7,601 nucleotides of DNA from an uncultured Collinsella sp. (GTDB taxonomy: Bacteria > Actinomycetota > Coriobacteriia > Coriobacteriales > Coriobacteriaceae): assembly GCA_902388545.1 (NCBI GenBank), contig CABMPS010000087.1:1-7601 (forward strand), in the 5' to 3' direction. Positions within the stretch are counted from its first letter, which is position 1. Every line of letters starts with the position of its first letter. Positions 1 through 6,395 of this stretch are shown piece by piece. The translations under genes and the position numbers were made by a program. The notes below the pieces were generated by a model, which was given only the letters and a program-made list of their open reading frames with translations, was not told the DNA's origin and ran no database searches.

Positions 1-1426
1 CAACAACGAAGAGGCGACCGTCGAAGTCTGGCCTTCGCTCGACCACGCCGCCGCAGCGTTTGAGGCTGCGACCAGTGCGGATGCCGAGGCCGAGGCTGCG
101 GATGCCAACGAAGTCAACGATGACGCCGCCGCTTCCGCCATGCCCGAGCCTGCCGCCATGCTCGACCTGGGCGACGGCAAGCCGCTGCCCGTGCTCATCC
201 CCGAGTCCGAGCAGTTCGCCAACCGCCTGCGCAAGAATGCCCGTCTGCGCCGCAAGTGGGCCAGGCGCGAGGGCGTGAGCTGCTACCGCGTCTACGATGC
301 CGACCTGCCCGACTACTCCGCCGCTATCGACCTGTACGAGGGTTGCCCGCAGACGCCGGGCCGCTGGCTCGTCATCGCCGAATACGCCGCGCCCAAGACC
401 ATCGACCCCGCACTGGCCCAGGCCCGTATGCTCGACATTCTGGCCATCGCGCCGCGCATCCTAGATGTTCCCGCCGAGCATGTGCACGCCAAGGCCCGCA
501 TGCGTTCGCGCGGCGGCTCGCAGTACGGCAAGCAGGGCGCCGGCAAGGGCGGCTCGGGCGAGCGCGCCAATATCGCGCGTCGTCGCCTGCCGCTCATCGA
601 AGAGGGCGGCCTCACCTTTGCCGTCAACTTTGACGACTACCTGGACGTGGGCATCTTCTTGGACCACCGCGTCACGCGCAACCTGGTGCGCGAGCACGCC
701 AAGCAGGCGCGCCGCTTCCTCAACTTGTTCGCCTACACCGGCACCGCCACCTGCTACGCGGCCGACGGCGGCGTCGAGGAGACAGTGACGGTCGACCTCT
801 CCAACACCTACCTGGACTGGGCCGAGCGCAACATGCGTCAGAACGGCTTTATGGGGCCGCAGCATCACTTTGTGCGCGACGACGTGCTCGCCTGGATTCG
901 CGACCAGCGCCAGACGCGCAACCGCTGGGACCTGATCTTTGTCGACCCGCCCACGTTCTCGAACTCCTCCAAGATGGGCCGCCGCACCTGGGATGTCCAG
1001 CGCGACCATGTTGAGCTTTTGGCTGGCGTATCGCGCCTGCTCGCGCAGGGCGGCCATGCCATCTTTAGCTGCAACCTGCGCGGCTTCCGCCCCGAAACGC
1101 GCAAGCTCGCCCGCGCGGGCGTGGTGCTGGAGGACATTACGGCGCAGACCATCCCCGAGGACTTCGCGCGCAACCAGAAGGTGCACCACTGCTACATCGT
1201 GCGCCGCCTGCCCATCGAGGACGCCATGGCCGAAGTCGGCTTTAGCGCCGAGGAAATTGCCGAGCGCGTCGAGGAGCTGCGCAACCCCGAAGCCCGCAAG
1301 CCTCGCGCAACGGCGCCCGCGCACGCGCAGGCCGGCAACGGCAAGTCCAACTTTGCCGGCAAACCCTCCCCCGCCGGCAAGCCCAAAAAGAAGAAGTTCT
1401 ACGCCAGCAAGCCCAAGGGCAAATAA
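1..1426 (+). CDS. rlmL: RlmKL-type 23S rRNA methyltransferase, 3' part (RlmK half complete)
   Basis: This is a class I SAM-dependent methyltransferase. In E. coli the fused RlmKL enzyme makes m2G2445 (RlmL half) and m7G2069 (RlmK half) in 23S rRNA. The reading frame is open from base 2, so the gene starts upstream; the ATG at 140 is internal, not the true start. Visible order: an Ala/Glu/Asp-rich linker (to about base 165); the RlmK opening FANRLRKN followed by KWARREG and YDADLPDY (about 215-320); the SAM-binding motif NLFAYTGTAT (722-751); the acidic motif TVDLSNTYLDWAERN (787-831); and the catalytic-type motif DPPTFSNS (944-967). A Lys/Pro/Ala-rich tail covers roughly the last 40 residues and may contact RNA. 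The gene ends with TAA at 1424-1426 and converges on kdpE. The RlmK assignment is strong. The presence of the THUMP/RlmL half upstream is inferred from the continuous open frame and the linker. Confidence 0.93.
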   Translation, partial: NNEEATVEVWPSLDHAAAAFEAATSADAEAEAADANEVNDDAAASAMPEPAAMLDLGDGKPLPVLIPESEQFANRLRKNARLRRKWARREGVSCYRVYDADLPDYSAAIDLYEGCPQTPGRWLVIAEYAAPKTIDPALAQARMLDILAIAPRILDVPAEHVHAKARMRSRGGSQYGKQGAGKGGSGERANIARRRLPLIEEGGLTFAVNFDDYLDVGIFLDHRVTRNLVREHAKQARRFLNLFAYTGTATCYAADGGVEETVTVDLSNTYLDWAERNMRQNGFMGPQHHFVRDDVLAWIRDQRQTRNRWDLIFVDPPTFSNSSKMGRRTWDVQRDHVELLAGVSRLLAQGGHAIFSCNLRGFRPETRKLARAGVVLEDITAQTIPEDFARNQKVHHCYIVRRLPIEDAMAEVGFSAEEIAERVEELRNPEARKPRATAPAHAQAGNGKSNFAGKPSPAGKPKKKKFYASKPKGK

Positions 1427-1430
1427 CAAA

Positions 1431-1495
1431 GTTGCGGTGGAATACGGACTGTTTTGCCTGGAATTAGGTAAATTTAGACCGTATTTCACCGCAAC
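1431..1495. terminator. Long two-part hairpin between convergent genes; possible bidirectional terminator or intergenic repeat
   Basis: The outer arms are 1431-1447 (GTTGCGGTGGAATACGG) and 1479-1495 (CCGTATTTCACCGCAAC), 17 pairs with one G-T at 1440/1486. The stem continues past an A-A mismatch with three further pairs. An inner stem TTTGCCT (1453-1459) with AGGTAAA (1466-1472) closes a 6-base loop. The structure begins 4 bases after the rlmL stop and lies 25 bases beyond the kdpE stop. Read on the minus strand it is followed by the T-rich run TTTGTTATTT (1430-1421), which suits a kdpE terminator; on the plus strand there is no clear T-run. Its length and symmetry also fit a dispersed intergenic repeat. 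The gap 1427-1520 holds nothing else that I can see. Confidence 0.55.
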
Positions 1496-1520
1496 TCGTA
1501 TTGGGATGGCGGATGCCGAC

Positions 1521-2234
1521 CTATCCCTGGATGACCAATCGGTAACCAATACCCACGTGCGTCTGGATATAGCGCGGATGCGCGGGGTCGGACTCGATTT
1601 TCTTGCGCAGCGTGCCCATAAAGACGCGCAGGCTCGCCAGGTCGCTCTTGGTCGCCGTGCCCCAAATCTCGTGCAGGATAAACTGGTGCGTCAACACCTT
1701 GTCGGCGTTGTGTGCCAGCAAGCAGAGCAACTTGTACTCGATCGGCGTCAGGTGCAGCTCCTCGCCATCCATCGTGGCGATGCCGGCATCAAAGTCGATA
1801 TGCAGCTCGCCGGTATCGAACGAGCCCTCAGAGGCAACACCGCCCGTTTGCGCATACGAAAGGCGCCTGAGCGTCGTGCGAATGCGCGCGAGCAGCTCTT
1901 CGACCGAAAACGGCTTGGTCAGGTAGTCGTCGGCACCGGCATCGAGTGCGCGGATCTTGTCCGCGTCTTCGCTGCGCGCCGAGACCACAATGATCGGCAT
2001 GCCCGACCATGCGCGCACCGACTCCACCACCTTGACGCCATCCATATCGGGTAGGCCCAGATCGAGCAGCACAATGCTCGGTGCCTGCGACGAGGCGGCG
2101 GCGATGGCGGCATGGGCGGTCTCCACAGCCATATGACGCAGGCCGTGCGCCTCGAGCGCGGCAACGATAAGGTTGCGAACGGCGGGATCGTCCTCAACGA
2201 CCAAGATGAGCGGTTTTACGGCAGAGTTCGGCAC
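1521..2234 (-). CDS. kdpE: KdpE-type response regulator (OmpR/PhoB family)
   Basis: This is a cytoplasmic DNA-binding response regulator of 237 residues, the partner of the KdpD kinase immediately upstream. The receiver domain (about 8-122) shows the acidic pair E14-D15-D16, phospho-acceptor D58 in VLLDLGLPDMDG, S85 in VVSAR and K107 in DDYLTKPF. The winged-helix output domain (about 160-235) shows LTPIEYKLL, VLTHQFILHEIWG, LRVFMGTLRKKIE and the end motif GIGYRL, all close to E. coli KdpE. I chose the GTG start at 2234-2232 because AAGGAG sits 7 bases upstream and the start lies 4 bases after the kdpD stop. The frame extends upstream to an ATG at 2315, but that would overlap kdpD by 77 bases and add 27 unconserved residues. 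It is translationally coupled to kdpD: the AAGGAG lies inside the last kdpD codons. In the known system phosphorylated KdpE activates kdpFABC; the target here is unknown. Confidence 0.93.
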   Translation of the reverse strand: MPNSAVKPLILVVEDDPAVRNLIVAALEAHGLRHMAVETAHAAIAAASSQAPSIVLLDLGLPDMDGVKVVESVRAWSGMPIIVVSARSEDADKIRALDAGADDYLTKPFSVEELLARIRTTLRRLSYAQTGGVASEGSFDTGELHIDFDAGIATMDGEELHLTPIEYKLLCLLAHNADKVLTHQFILHEIWGTATKSDLASLRVFMGTLRKKIESDPAHPRYIQTHVGIGYRLVIQG

Positions 2235-2238
2235 AGCG

Positions 2239-3864
2239 TTACTCCTTATCAAACGAAACATCGGCGACGGGAAGCTCAATCGTAAAGACCGAGCCGTGCG
2301 GGTCCGCCGCGGCAACCTCTATGCTACCGCCATGCGCCAACGCAATGGAGCGGCAGAGCGAAAGACCCAGGCCCACGCTGCGATGGCTGTCGGCAAGACC
2401 GTGGTTGGCGGTGTAGAACGACTCAAAGATTCGCTCGCGATCCTCGGGCGCAATGCCCGGCCCGTCATCGGCCACCGAGCATGTCACGTGCCCATCGTCG
2501 ACGCCAATCGAAATCACGATATGCGAGCCTGTGGGCGTATACGTGATGGCGTTGTTCACCAGATTCACCACGAGCTGTACCATCAGGCGCGCGTCGACGT
2601 TAACGAGTGCTGGCTCATCGCACGCCACCACCTTAAGGTCGTGCTCGCGCACGGCCGGACTTACGTGGCGCAGCGCCTCCTCGACGATATCGTCCATGAG
2701 CTCAAGCGTAGTCGACAGATGCATGTGGCCGCCCTCGAGCTTGGTGATGGCGAGCAGGTTCTCGACGGTGGCGTTGAGCCATTGTGCATCCGAGCGAATG
2801 GACAGGAGCAGGCCGCGGCGCGTCTGGGCGTCGAGCACGGCGGTGCCGGTCGAGCCCTGGTCGAGCAGCACATCGGCATTGCCCGAAATACTGGTAAGCG
2901 GCGTGCGCAGGTCGTGCGAGATGGAGCGCAGCAGGTTGGCGCGCAGCTGCTCATTTTTGGCAAGCACCGCCGCCTCCTCGCGGGCCTCCATGGCGCGGGC
3001 GCGATCGAGTGCCAGCTCGCCTTCGCTCACGATGGCATCGGCAAGCGTCCGCTCCTCGTACGTCAACACGTCGGGCTCGGCAACGATAGCTAGCACGCCA
3101 ACCGCCGAGGCGGGGTCGCCCGAGCGCACGAAGCCGTCGCCCGTGCGAACCGTCAGGTAGATGCCATAAAACGCCGAGCCGCCATAGGTGGCGTCGAGCG
3201 GCATTCCCACATAAGCGGACGCCGAGAGCCGCGGCGGCATCTGCGGCGCCAGTTCGTGCACCGGCACGGCATCGCCCACGGCCGTGTATGTCGCACGCGG
3301 CAGCAGGTCATCGCCCTCGGCGTCGGCGCTGTACCACACGACCGGGCAGCCCGAAAGACGCGCCAGCTGCGTTGCCATGGCGTGCACAATCTGCTGCTGA
3401 TCGGCACAGCGCTGCAGCATGCGGTTGGTCTCGAGCACCATCTGCGTGCGGCGGTCGCTGGCGGCGGCCTGCGCCAAGGCGCGGCGCAGGGCCAACGCGA
3501 TCGAACTCGACACAAGCGAGACCGCAAACATGATGAAGAACATGCCGGGATAAACACGGTCGATAAACGACAGCGAGTAGCGCGGGTCAACAAACAAGAA
3601 GTTGTAGAGCGCCACGGCGGCAGCCGAGCTCAGCAAGCAATACAGGCGGCTCCAGGTAAAGAACGCGCACAGCTGCACGGCGAACACATAGACGATCATG
3701 ATGCTCGGCGCGAGACCCGGATGGTCGAGCAGCGCGCCCACAATCGTCGCCGCGACCAGCAGCCCCGCCGATACGCAGGCGTCATACAGAGGGCTGCGAC
3801 GCGTCAGCGTCGTGCGCCGCCACCAAAAGTTCTCGGCAATATCGCCGTCCGCATGGACGTCCAT
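2239..3864 (-). CDS. kdpD: KdpD-like sensor histidine kinase lacking the N-terminal KdpD/USP domains
   Basis: This is a membrane histidine kinase of 541 residues. Four closely packed hydrophobic segments (about 26-47, 52-70, 72-92, 107-126) match the DUF4118 membrane module of KdpD. A GAF-like region follows (about 150-290), then the HisKA domain with phospho-acceptor H317 in SISHDLRTPL, and the ATPase domain with N box (LVNLVNNAITYTP, about 432-444), G1 (DDGPGIA, 466-472), F box (IFESFY, 479-484) and G2 (VGLGLSLC, 497-504). All key catalytic motifs are present, so it should be active. E. coli KdpD has 894 residues; the missing part is the N-terminal Walker-type KdpD domain and the USP domain. 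An in-frame TGA at 3885-3883 stands just upstream of the ATG, so the domains have not simply been missed through a wrong start. Arginines after the last span are few (R127, R128, R138, R139). The ribosome site is G-rich (GAGGGG about 10 bases before the ATG). It runs straight into kdpE. Confidence 0.9.
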   Translation of the reverse strand: MDVHADGDIAENFWWRRTTLTRRSPLYDACVSAGLLVAATIVGALLDHPGLAPSIMIVYVFAVQLCAFFTWSRLYCLLSSAAAVALYNFLFVDPRYSLSFIDRVYPGMFFIMFAVSLVSSSIALALRRALAQAAASDRRTQMVLETNRMLQRCADQQQIVHAMATQLARLSGCPVVWYSADAEGDDLLPRATYTAVGDAVPVHELAPQMPPRLSASAYVGMPLDATYGGSAFYGIYLTVRTGDGFVRSGDPASAVGVLAIVAEPDVLTYEERTLADAIVSEGELALDRARAMEAREEAAVLAKNEQLRANLLRSISHDLRTPLTSISGNADVLLDQGSTGTAVLDAQTRRGLLLSIRSDAQWLNATVENLLAITKLEGGHMHLSTTLELMDDIVEEALRHVSPAVREHDLKVVACDEPALVNVDARLMVQLVVNLVNNAITYTPTGSHIVISIGVDDGHVTCSVADDGPGIAPEDRERIFESFYTANHGLADSHRSVGLGLSLCRSIALAHGGSIEVAAADPHGSVFTIELPVADVSFDKE

Positions 3865-3884
3865 CAGCGCCCCGCCCCTCTCTC

Positions 3885-3931
3885 AAAAACAAAAACCACC
3901 ACAAAGGGGACAGGCACCTTTGTGGTGGTTT
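3885..3931 (-). terminator. Rho-independent terminator-like hairpin after the kup/small-protein transcript
   Basis: Read on the minus strand, AAACCACCACAAAGG (3931-3917) pairs perfectly over 15 bases with CCTTTGTGGTGGTTT (3907-3893), leaving a 9-base loop. The 3' arm ends in T's and continues TTGTTTTT (3892-3885). Stem plus T-run is the classic intrinsic terminator layout. It lies 46 bases after the stop of the 56-residue protein and about 20 bases before kdpD, so it would end the kup transcript and either separate it from kdpDE or attenuate read-through. The stem is fairly GC-poor at its base. Confidence 0.65.
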
Positions 3932-3946
3932 CCCCTTGTGGTGGTT
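3893..3946. repeat. Palindromic intergenic repeat with a duplicated arm
   Basis: The left arm AACCACCACAA (3894-3904) has two possible partners, TTGTGGTGGTT at 3920-3930 and again at 3936-3946, a direct repeat 16 bases apart. The second partner can extend to TCCCCTTGTGGTGGTT (3931-3946), which pairs with the left arm through GGGGA (3906-3910) with one bulged A. Two mutually exclusive hairpins are therefore possible. The core CAAAGGGGACAGGCACCTTTG resembles the hairpin core at 6360-6394, which suggests a dispersed repeat family. The rest of the gap 3865-3977 holds only the kdpD ribosome site and a possible TATACA -10 box (3957-3952, minus strand) with no convincing -35. Confidence 0.6.
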
Positions 3947-3977
3947 CCAAGTGTATAGCCTTTGCAGCCTGCGGTCG

Positions 3978-4148
3978 TTAGACAAACAGCACGTGCGCGA
4001 GCAGTGCGCACACGCACGCCGCGACAAACACCAGCGCCACGACCGAAATCACGCGATCGGCCATGTCCATGTTGGCCCGATTCGTGAAGAACCGATCTTC
4101 GGCGGCGTCGATACCCGCCTCGCGGACGTCAAGCGTCCTTGCATCCAT
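3978..4148 (-). CDS. Small single-span membrane protein, function unknown
   Basis: I do not recognise this 56-residue protein. Its first 32 residues are charged and hydrophilic (MDARTLDVREAG..., with acidic and basic residues mixed). Residues 33 to the end (VISVVALVFVAACVCALLAHVLFV) form one strongly hydrophobic helix with two cysteines, and the protein stops as the helix ends. It is probably a cytoplasmic N terminus with a C-terminal anchor. I chose the ATG at 4148-4146 because GGGGAGGT lies about 5 bases upstream; the frame also offers an ATG at 4178-4176 (10 more residues) with only a GGAG 10 bases away. The gene starts 60 bases after the kup stop on the same strand and is followed by a terminator-like hairpin, so it is probably co-transcribed with kup. 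A helper or regulatory subunit of Kup is an attractive guess but nothing in the residues proves it. It is not visibly similar to KdpF. Confidence 0.7.
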   Translation of the reverse strand: MDARTLDVREAGIDAAEDRFFTNRANMDMADRVISVVALVFVAACVCALLAHVLFV

Positions 4149-4208
4149 GTTTACCTCCCCGGCTTTAGTTTTGCTCATCGATAACCAACTCCGTGTAGTC
4201 TCCGTCGG

Positions 4209-6236
4209 CTACGGACGCTCGTTGGGGGCCAGGCGCTGCATCTTGCTCACAGCCTTAAACTTGGTGAACAGCGGCACATACTCAAAGCTCACGTTGGAGT
4301 TCTCCAGGCCGTACCAGCGCGCGGGGGTGCCGGCAGCGCGGCGGATGATGTACTTGAGCGTGATGGCCGTACGCTCGCTGGGCTCCACGTCGCTTTCGGG
4401 CGCCAGCAGCTTGCGGATCATGACGAACTTAAACGTACCGATGTTGCCCGGATCCTTGTAGACCGAGTAGTCGTGCGTCTGCGCCGGCAGCTCGCCGCTG
4501 GCAGCCAGGTCCTGAACAACCTGGCGCAGGTAAGCATTGACGCGCTGGTTGATCTTATAGCCCAGGTACAGATGCACGCGGAATACGTAGTCGGTGCCGA
4601 ACGTCTCGACCGAGTAGGCAAAGGTATGCGGCTCGTCCATGGTCTCGACGTTCACGAACCACCAGGCACGAGCGCGCTTGGGGTGCTTGTCCAAAATCGA
4701 GTAGACGATATCGCGGTCGATATAGTCGGTGTTGGTGTCCTTGGTCAGGTACACGATGTTGTCGCTCACGAGCTCGTAGCGATCGTCGTCGCGCAGGCGC
4801 TTGAGCTGCGGCAGATAGCTGCGCAGCGGCAGCAGCGTAAACTGGCGCCGCTCAACCGCCGTGCCGTTGTACCAGCACACCATGATGCCCATGATGAGCG
4901 CGGCCATAAGGATGGTGAAATAGCCGCCGTGGAAGAACTTGGTGAGCGAGCTCACAAAGAAGAAGCCCTCGAGCATAAGGAAGAAGGCGGCAAAGATCCA
5001 CGGCGCGACCTTGAGATTGCGCTCCACGTGCAGATAGAAGAAGAGCAGCATTGTCGTGCACATCATGGTCAGGGTAATGGCCAGGCCGTACGCGGCCTCC
5101 ATGTGCGCCGAGTTCTGGAACAGCAGCACCACGACGACGCAGCCCACGAGCATGACGTTGTTGACCATGGGGATGTAGAGCTGGCCCTTGGTCTCGGCAG
5201 GATAGAAGACCTGCATATGCGGCATGAGGTCCAGGCGGCTGGCCTCGGACACCAGCGAGAATGCGCCGGTGATGAGCGCCTGCGAGGCGATGATGGCCGC
5301 GACGGTGGAAAGGCCGACGGCAAAGGGGCGCAGACCCGGGGCGAGCATCTGGTAGAAGGGGTTGAGGTCGGCGATACCCATGAGCTCCGGGTTGCCGGCG
5401 TTGTTGATAAGCCACGCGCCCTGGCCCATGTAGGACAGCAGCAGGCAGCACTTAACGAACGGCCAGGTGGCATAGATGTTGCCGCGGCCCACATGGCCCA
5501 TGTCGGAATAGAGCGCCTCGGCACCGGTGGTAGCGAGGAAGCAGCTGCCCAAAATCATGATGCCCGCATGGTTGTTGGGGCTCAGCAGAAAAGCGATGCC
5601 ACGCAACGGGTTGAGGCACAGCAGCACCGCGGGATACTGGCAGACAAAGAACAGGCCCGTGCCGCCCAGGAACAAAAACCACAGCGTCATGATGGGGCCG
5701 AAGGCGTGACCGATCTTGGCCGTGCCGATGCGCTGCACCAAGAAGAGCGCGATGATGATGGCAAGCGTGATGGCGACGACACGACCCTGGTCGTCACCGA
5801 GCACGGCATGGACCGCCGGGATGGTGCGCAGGCCCTCGATGGCCGTGGTGACGGTAACGGCAGGCGTCAGGATGCCGTCGGCGAGGAGCGCCGCGCCGCC
5901 CAGCATGGCGGGGATGATGAGCCACTTGCCGCAGCGCTTGACCAGGCTGTACAGGGCAAAGATGCCGCCCTCGCCGTGGTTGTCGGCGCGCAGCGAGATC
6001 AGCACGTACTTGACGGTCGTTAGCAGCGTGACCGTCCACACGACAAGGGAGAGCGCGCCGAGCACGAACTCCTGCGTGACGCTTCCGATGCCGCCGTTGC
6101 CGGCAACGAGCGCCTTGGTTACATACATGGGGCTGGTGCCGATATCGCCATACACCACGCCCAGCGTGACGAGCATCGCCGAGATGCTCACAGGAATCGC
6201 AGCGTGCGAGGCTACTTCCTTTGCCTTTTGTTCCAT
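4209..6236 (-). CDS. kup: Kup (KUP/HAK/KT family) potassium transporter
   Basis: This is a cytoplasmic-membrane potassium uptake protein of 675 residues, of the family usually considered a K+/H+ symporter. Family signatures: GVVYGDIGTSPMY in span 1 (D31), RADNHGEGGIFALYSL (83-98), LLADGILTPAVTV with AIEGL (117-135), and TTGAEALYSDMGH (E239, D244). About a dozen hydrophobic spans run to about residue 475, followed by a hydrophilic C-terminal domain of about 200 residues, as usual for the family. E. coli Kup has 622 residues; the extra length lies mostly in the C-terminal domain. I chose the ATG at 6236-6234. The frame extends to a TTG at 6254, but its next codons are themselves the GGGAGG ribosome site, which is 10 bases before the chosen ATG. 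A TATAAT box lies about 35 bases upstream. Downstream genes on the same strand are the small membrane protein and kdpDE, which suggests a potassium-homeostasis locus. Confidence 0.95.
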   Translation of the reverse strand: MEQKAKEVASHAAIPVSISAMLVTLGVVYGDIGTSPMYVTKALVAGNGGIGSVTQEFVLGALSLVVWTVTLLTTVKYVLISLRADNHGEGGIFALYSLVKRCGKWLIIPAMLGGAALLADGILTPAVTVTTAIEGLRTIPAVHAVLGDDQGRVVAITLAIIIALFLVQRIGTAKIGHAFGPIMTLWFLFLGGTGLFFVCQYPAVLLCLNPLRGIAFLLSPNNHAGIMILGSCFLATTGAEALYSDMGHVGRGNIYATWPFVKCCLLLSYMGQGAWLINNAGNPELMGIADLNPFYQMLAPGLRPFAVGLSTVAAIIASQALITGAFSLVSEASRLDLMPHMQVFYPAETKGQLYIPMVNNVMLVGCVVVVLLFQNSAHMEAAYGLAITLTMMCTTMLLFFYLHVERNLKVAPWIFAAFFLMLEGFFFVSSLTKFFHGGYFTILMAALIMGIMVCWYNGTAVERRQFTLLPLRSYLPQLKRLRDDDRYELVSDNIVYLTKDTNTDYIDRDIVYSILDKHPKRARAWWFVNVETMDEPHTFAYSVETFGTDYVFRVHLYLGYKINQRVNAYLRQVVQDLAASGELPAQTHDYSVYKDPGNIGTFKFVMIRKLLAPESDVEPSERTAITLKYIIRRAAGTPARWYGLENSNVSFEYVPLFTKFKAVSKMQRLAPNERP

Positions 6237-6271
6237 AAGCCGGTTTCCTCCCAATTTTAACGTTCGACGGG

Positions 6272-6300
6272 ATTATAGGTAATCAGCCCATATTTTAATG
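6272..6300 (-). promoter_or_regulatory. Likely promoter of kup
   Basis: An exact -10 box TATAAT lies at 6277-6272 on the minus strand. The -35 region is weak: CATTAA (6300-6295) at 17 bases spacing or ATTAAA (6299-6294) at 16. Transcription would start near 6265, giving a leader of about 30 bases that contains only the GGGAGG ribosome site. A riboswitch is therefore unlikely, and control, if any, would act at initiation. The surrounding AT-rich stretch stands out from the GC-rich genes. Confidence 0.55.
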
Positions 6301-6359
6301 GCACCGTTTTCCCAGCTAGATAAACATTTATGCGGCCTTTAGGCCACCGCGGCGATATG

Positions 6360-6394
6360 GAATGTGACAAAGGGACGCCCCCTTTGTCACATTC
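6360..6394. repeat. Perfect 15-bp intergenic hairpin between nitroreductase and kup
   Basis: GAATGTGACAAAGGG (6360-6374) pairs without mismatch with CCCTTTGTCACATTC (6380-6394) around a 5-base loop ACGCC. It starts one base beyond the nitroreductase stop (TGA, 6398-6396 on the minus strand). No T-run follows on the minus strand, so it is not a standard intrinsic terminator, though it could stabilise the mRNA 3' end. Its core CAAAGGG...CCCTTTG resembles the hairpin at 3893-3931. A further short palindrome, GGCCTTTAGGCC, lies at 6334-6345. Apart from these and the kup promoter the gap 6237-6395 shows nothing. Confidence 0.65.
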
Positions 6395-6395
6395 G

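Noticed and set aside
461..1549. 362-codon open frame on the minus strand opposite rlmL
   Set aside because: It lies antisense to strong RlmK motifs and runs over the hairpin at 1431-1495; no recognisable domain or ribosome site.
939..2054. 371-codon plus-strand frame spanning the rlmL end, the gap and part of kdpE
   Set aside because: It crosses three well-supported elements in the wrong frame and its product is Arg/Ala/Pro-rich noise.
2235..2315. Upstream extension of kdpE to an ATG at 2315
   Set aside because: It would overlap the kdpD 3' end by 77 bases with unconserved residues, while the GTG at 2234 has a well-placed AAGGAG.
2173..3093. 306-codon open frame on the plus strand opposite kdpD
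   Set aside because: A shadow of the kinase gene in GC-rich sequence; no family motif.
4473..6023. 516-codon open frame on the plus strand opposite kup
   Set aside because: It is a mirror of kup codon bias; the product is a His/Glu/Asp/Arg-rich low-complexity string with no domain, and kup itself has unmistakable family motifs.
6237..6300. c-di-AMP (ydaO) riboswitch in front of kup
   Set aside because: The leader from the TATAAT-predicted start is only about 30 bases, far too short, and no ydaO-like elements are visible.
6334..6345. Palindrome GGCCTTTAGGCC as an operator for kup
   Set aside because: It is a short GC-rich palindrome about 60 bases upstream of the -10 box, with no second copy in the window; not enough to claim a binding site.
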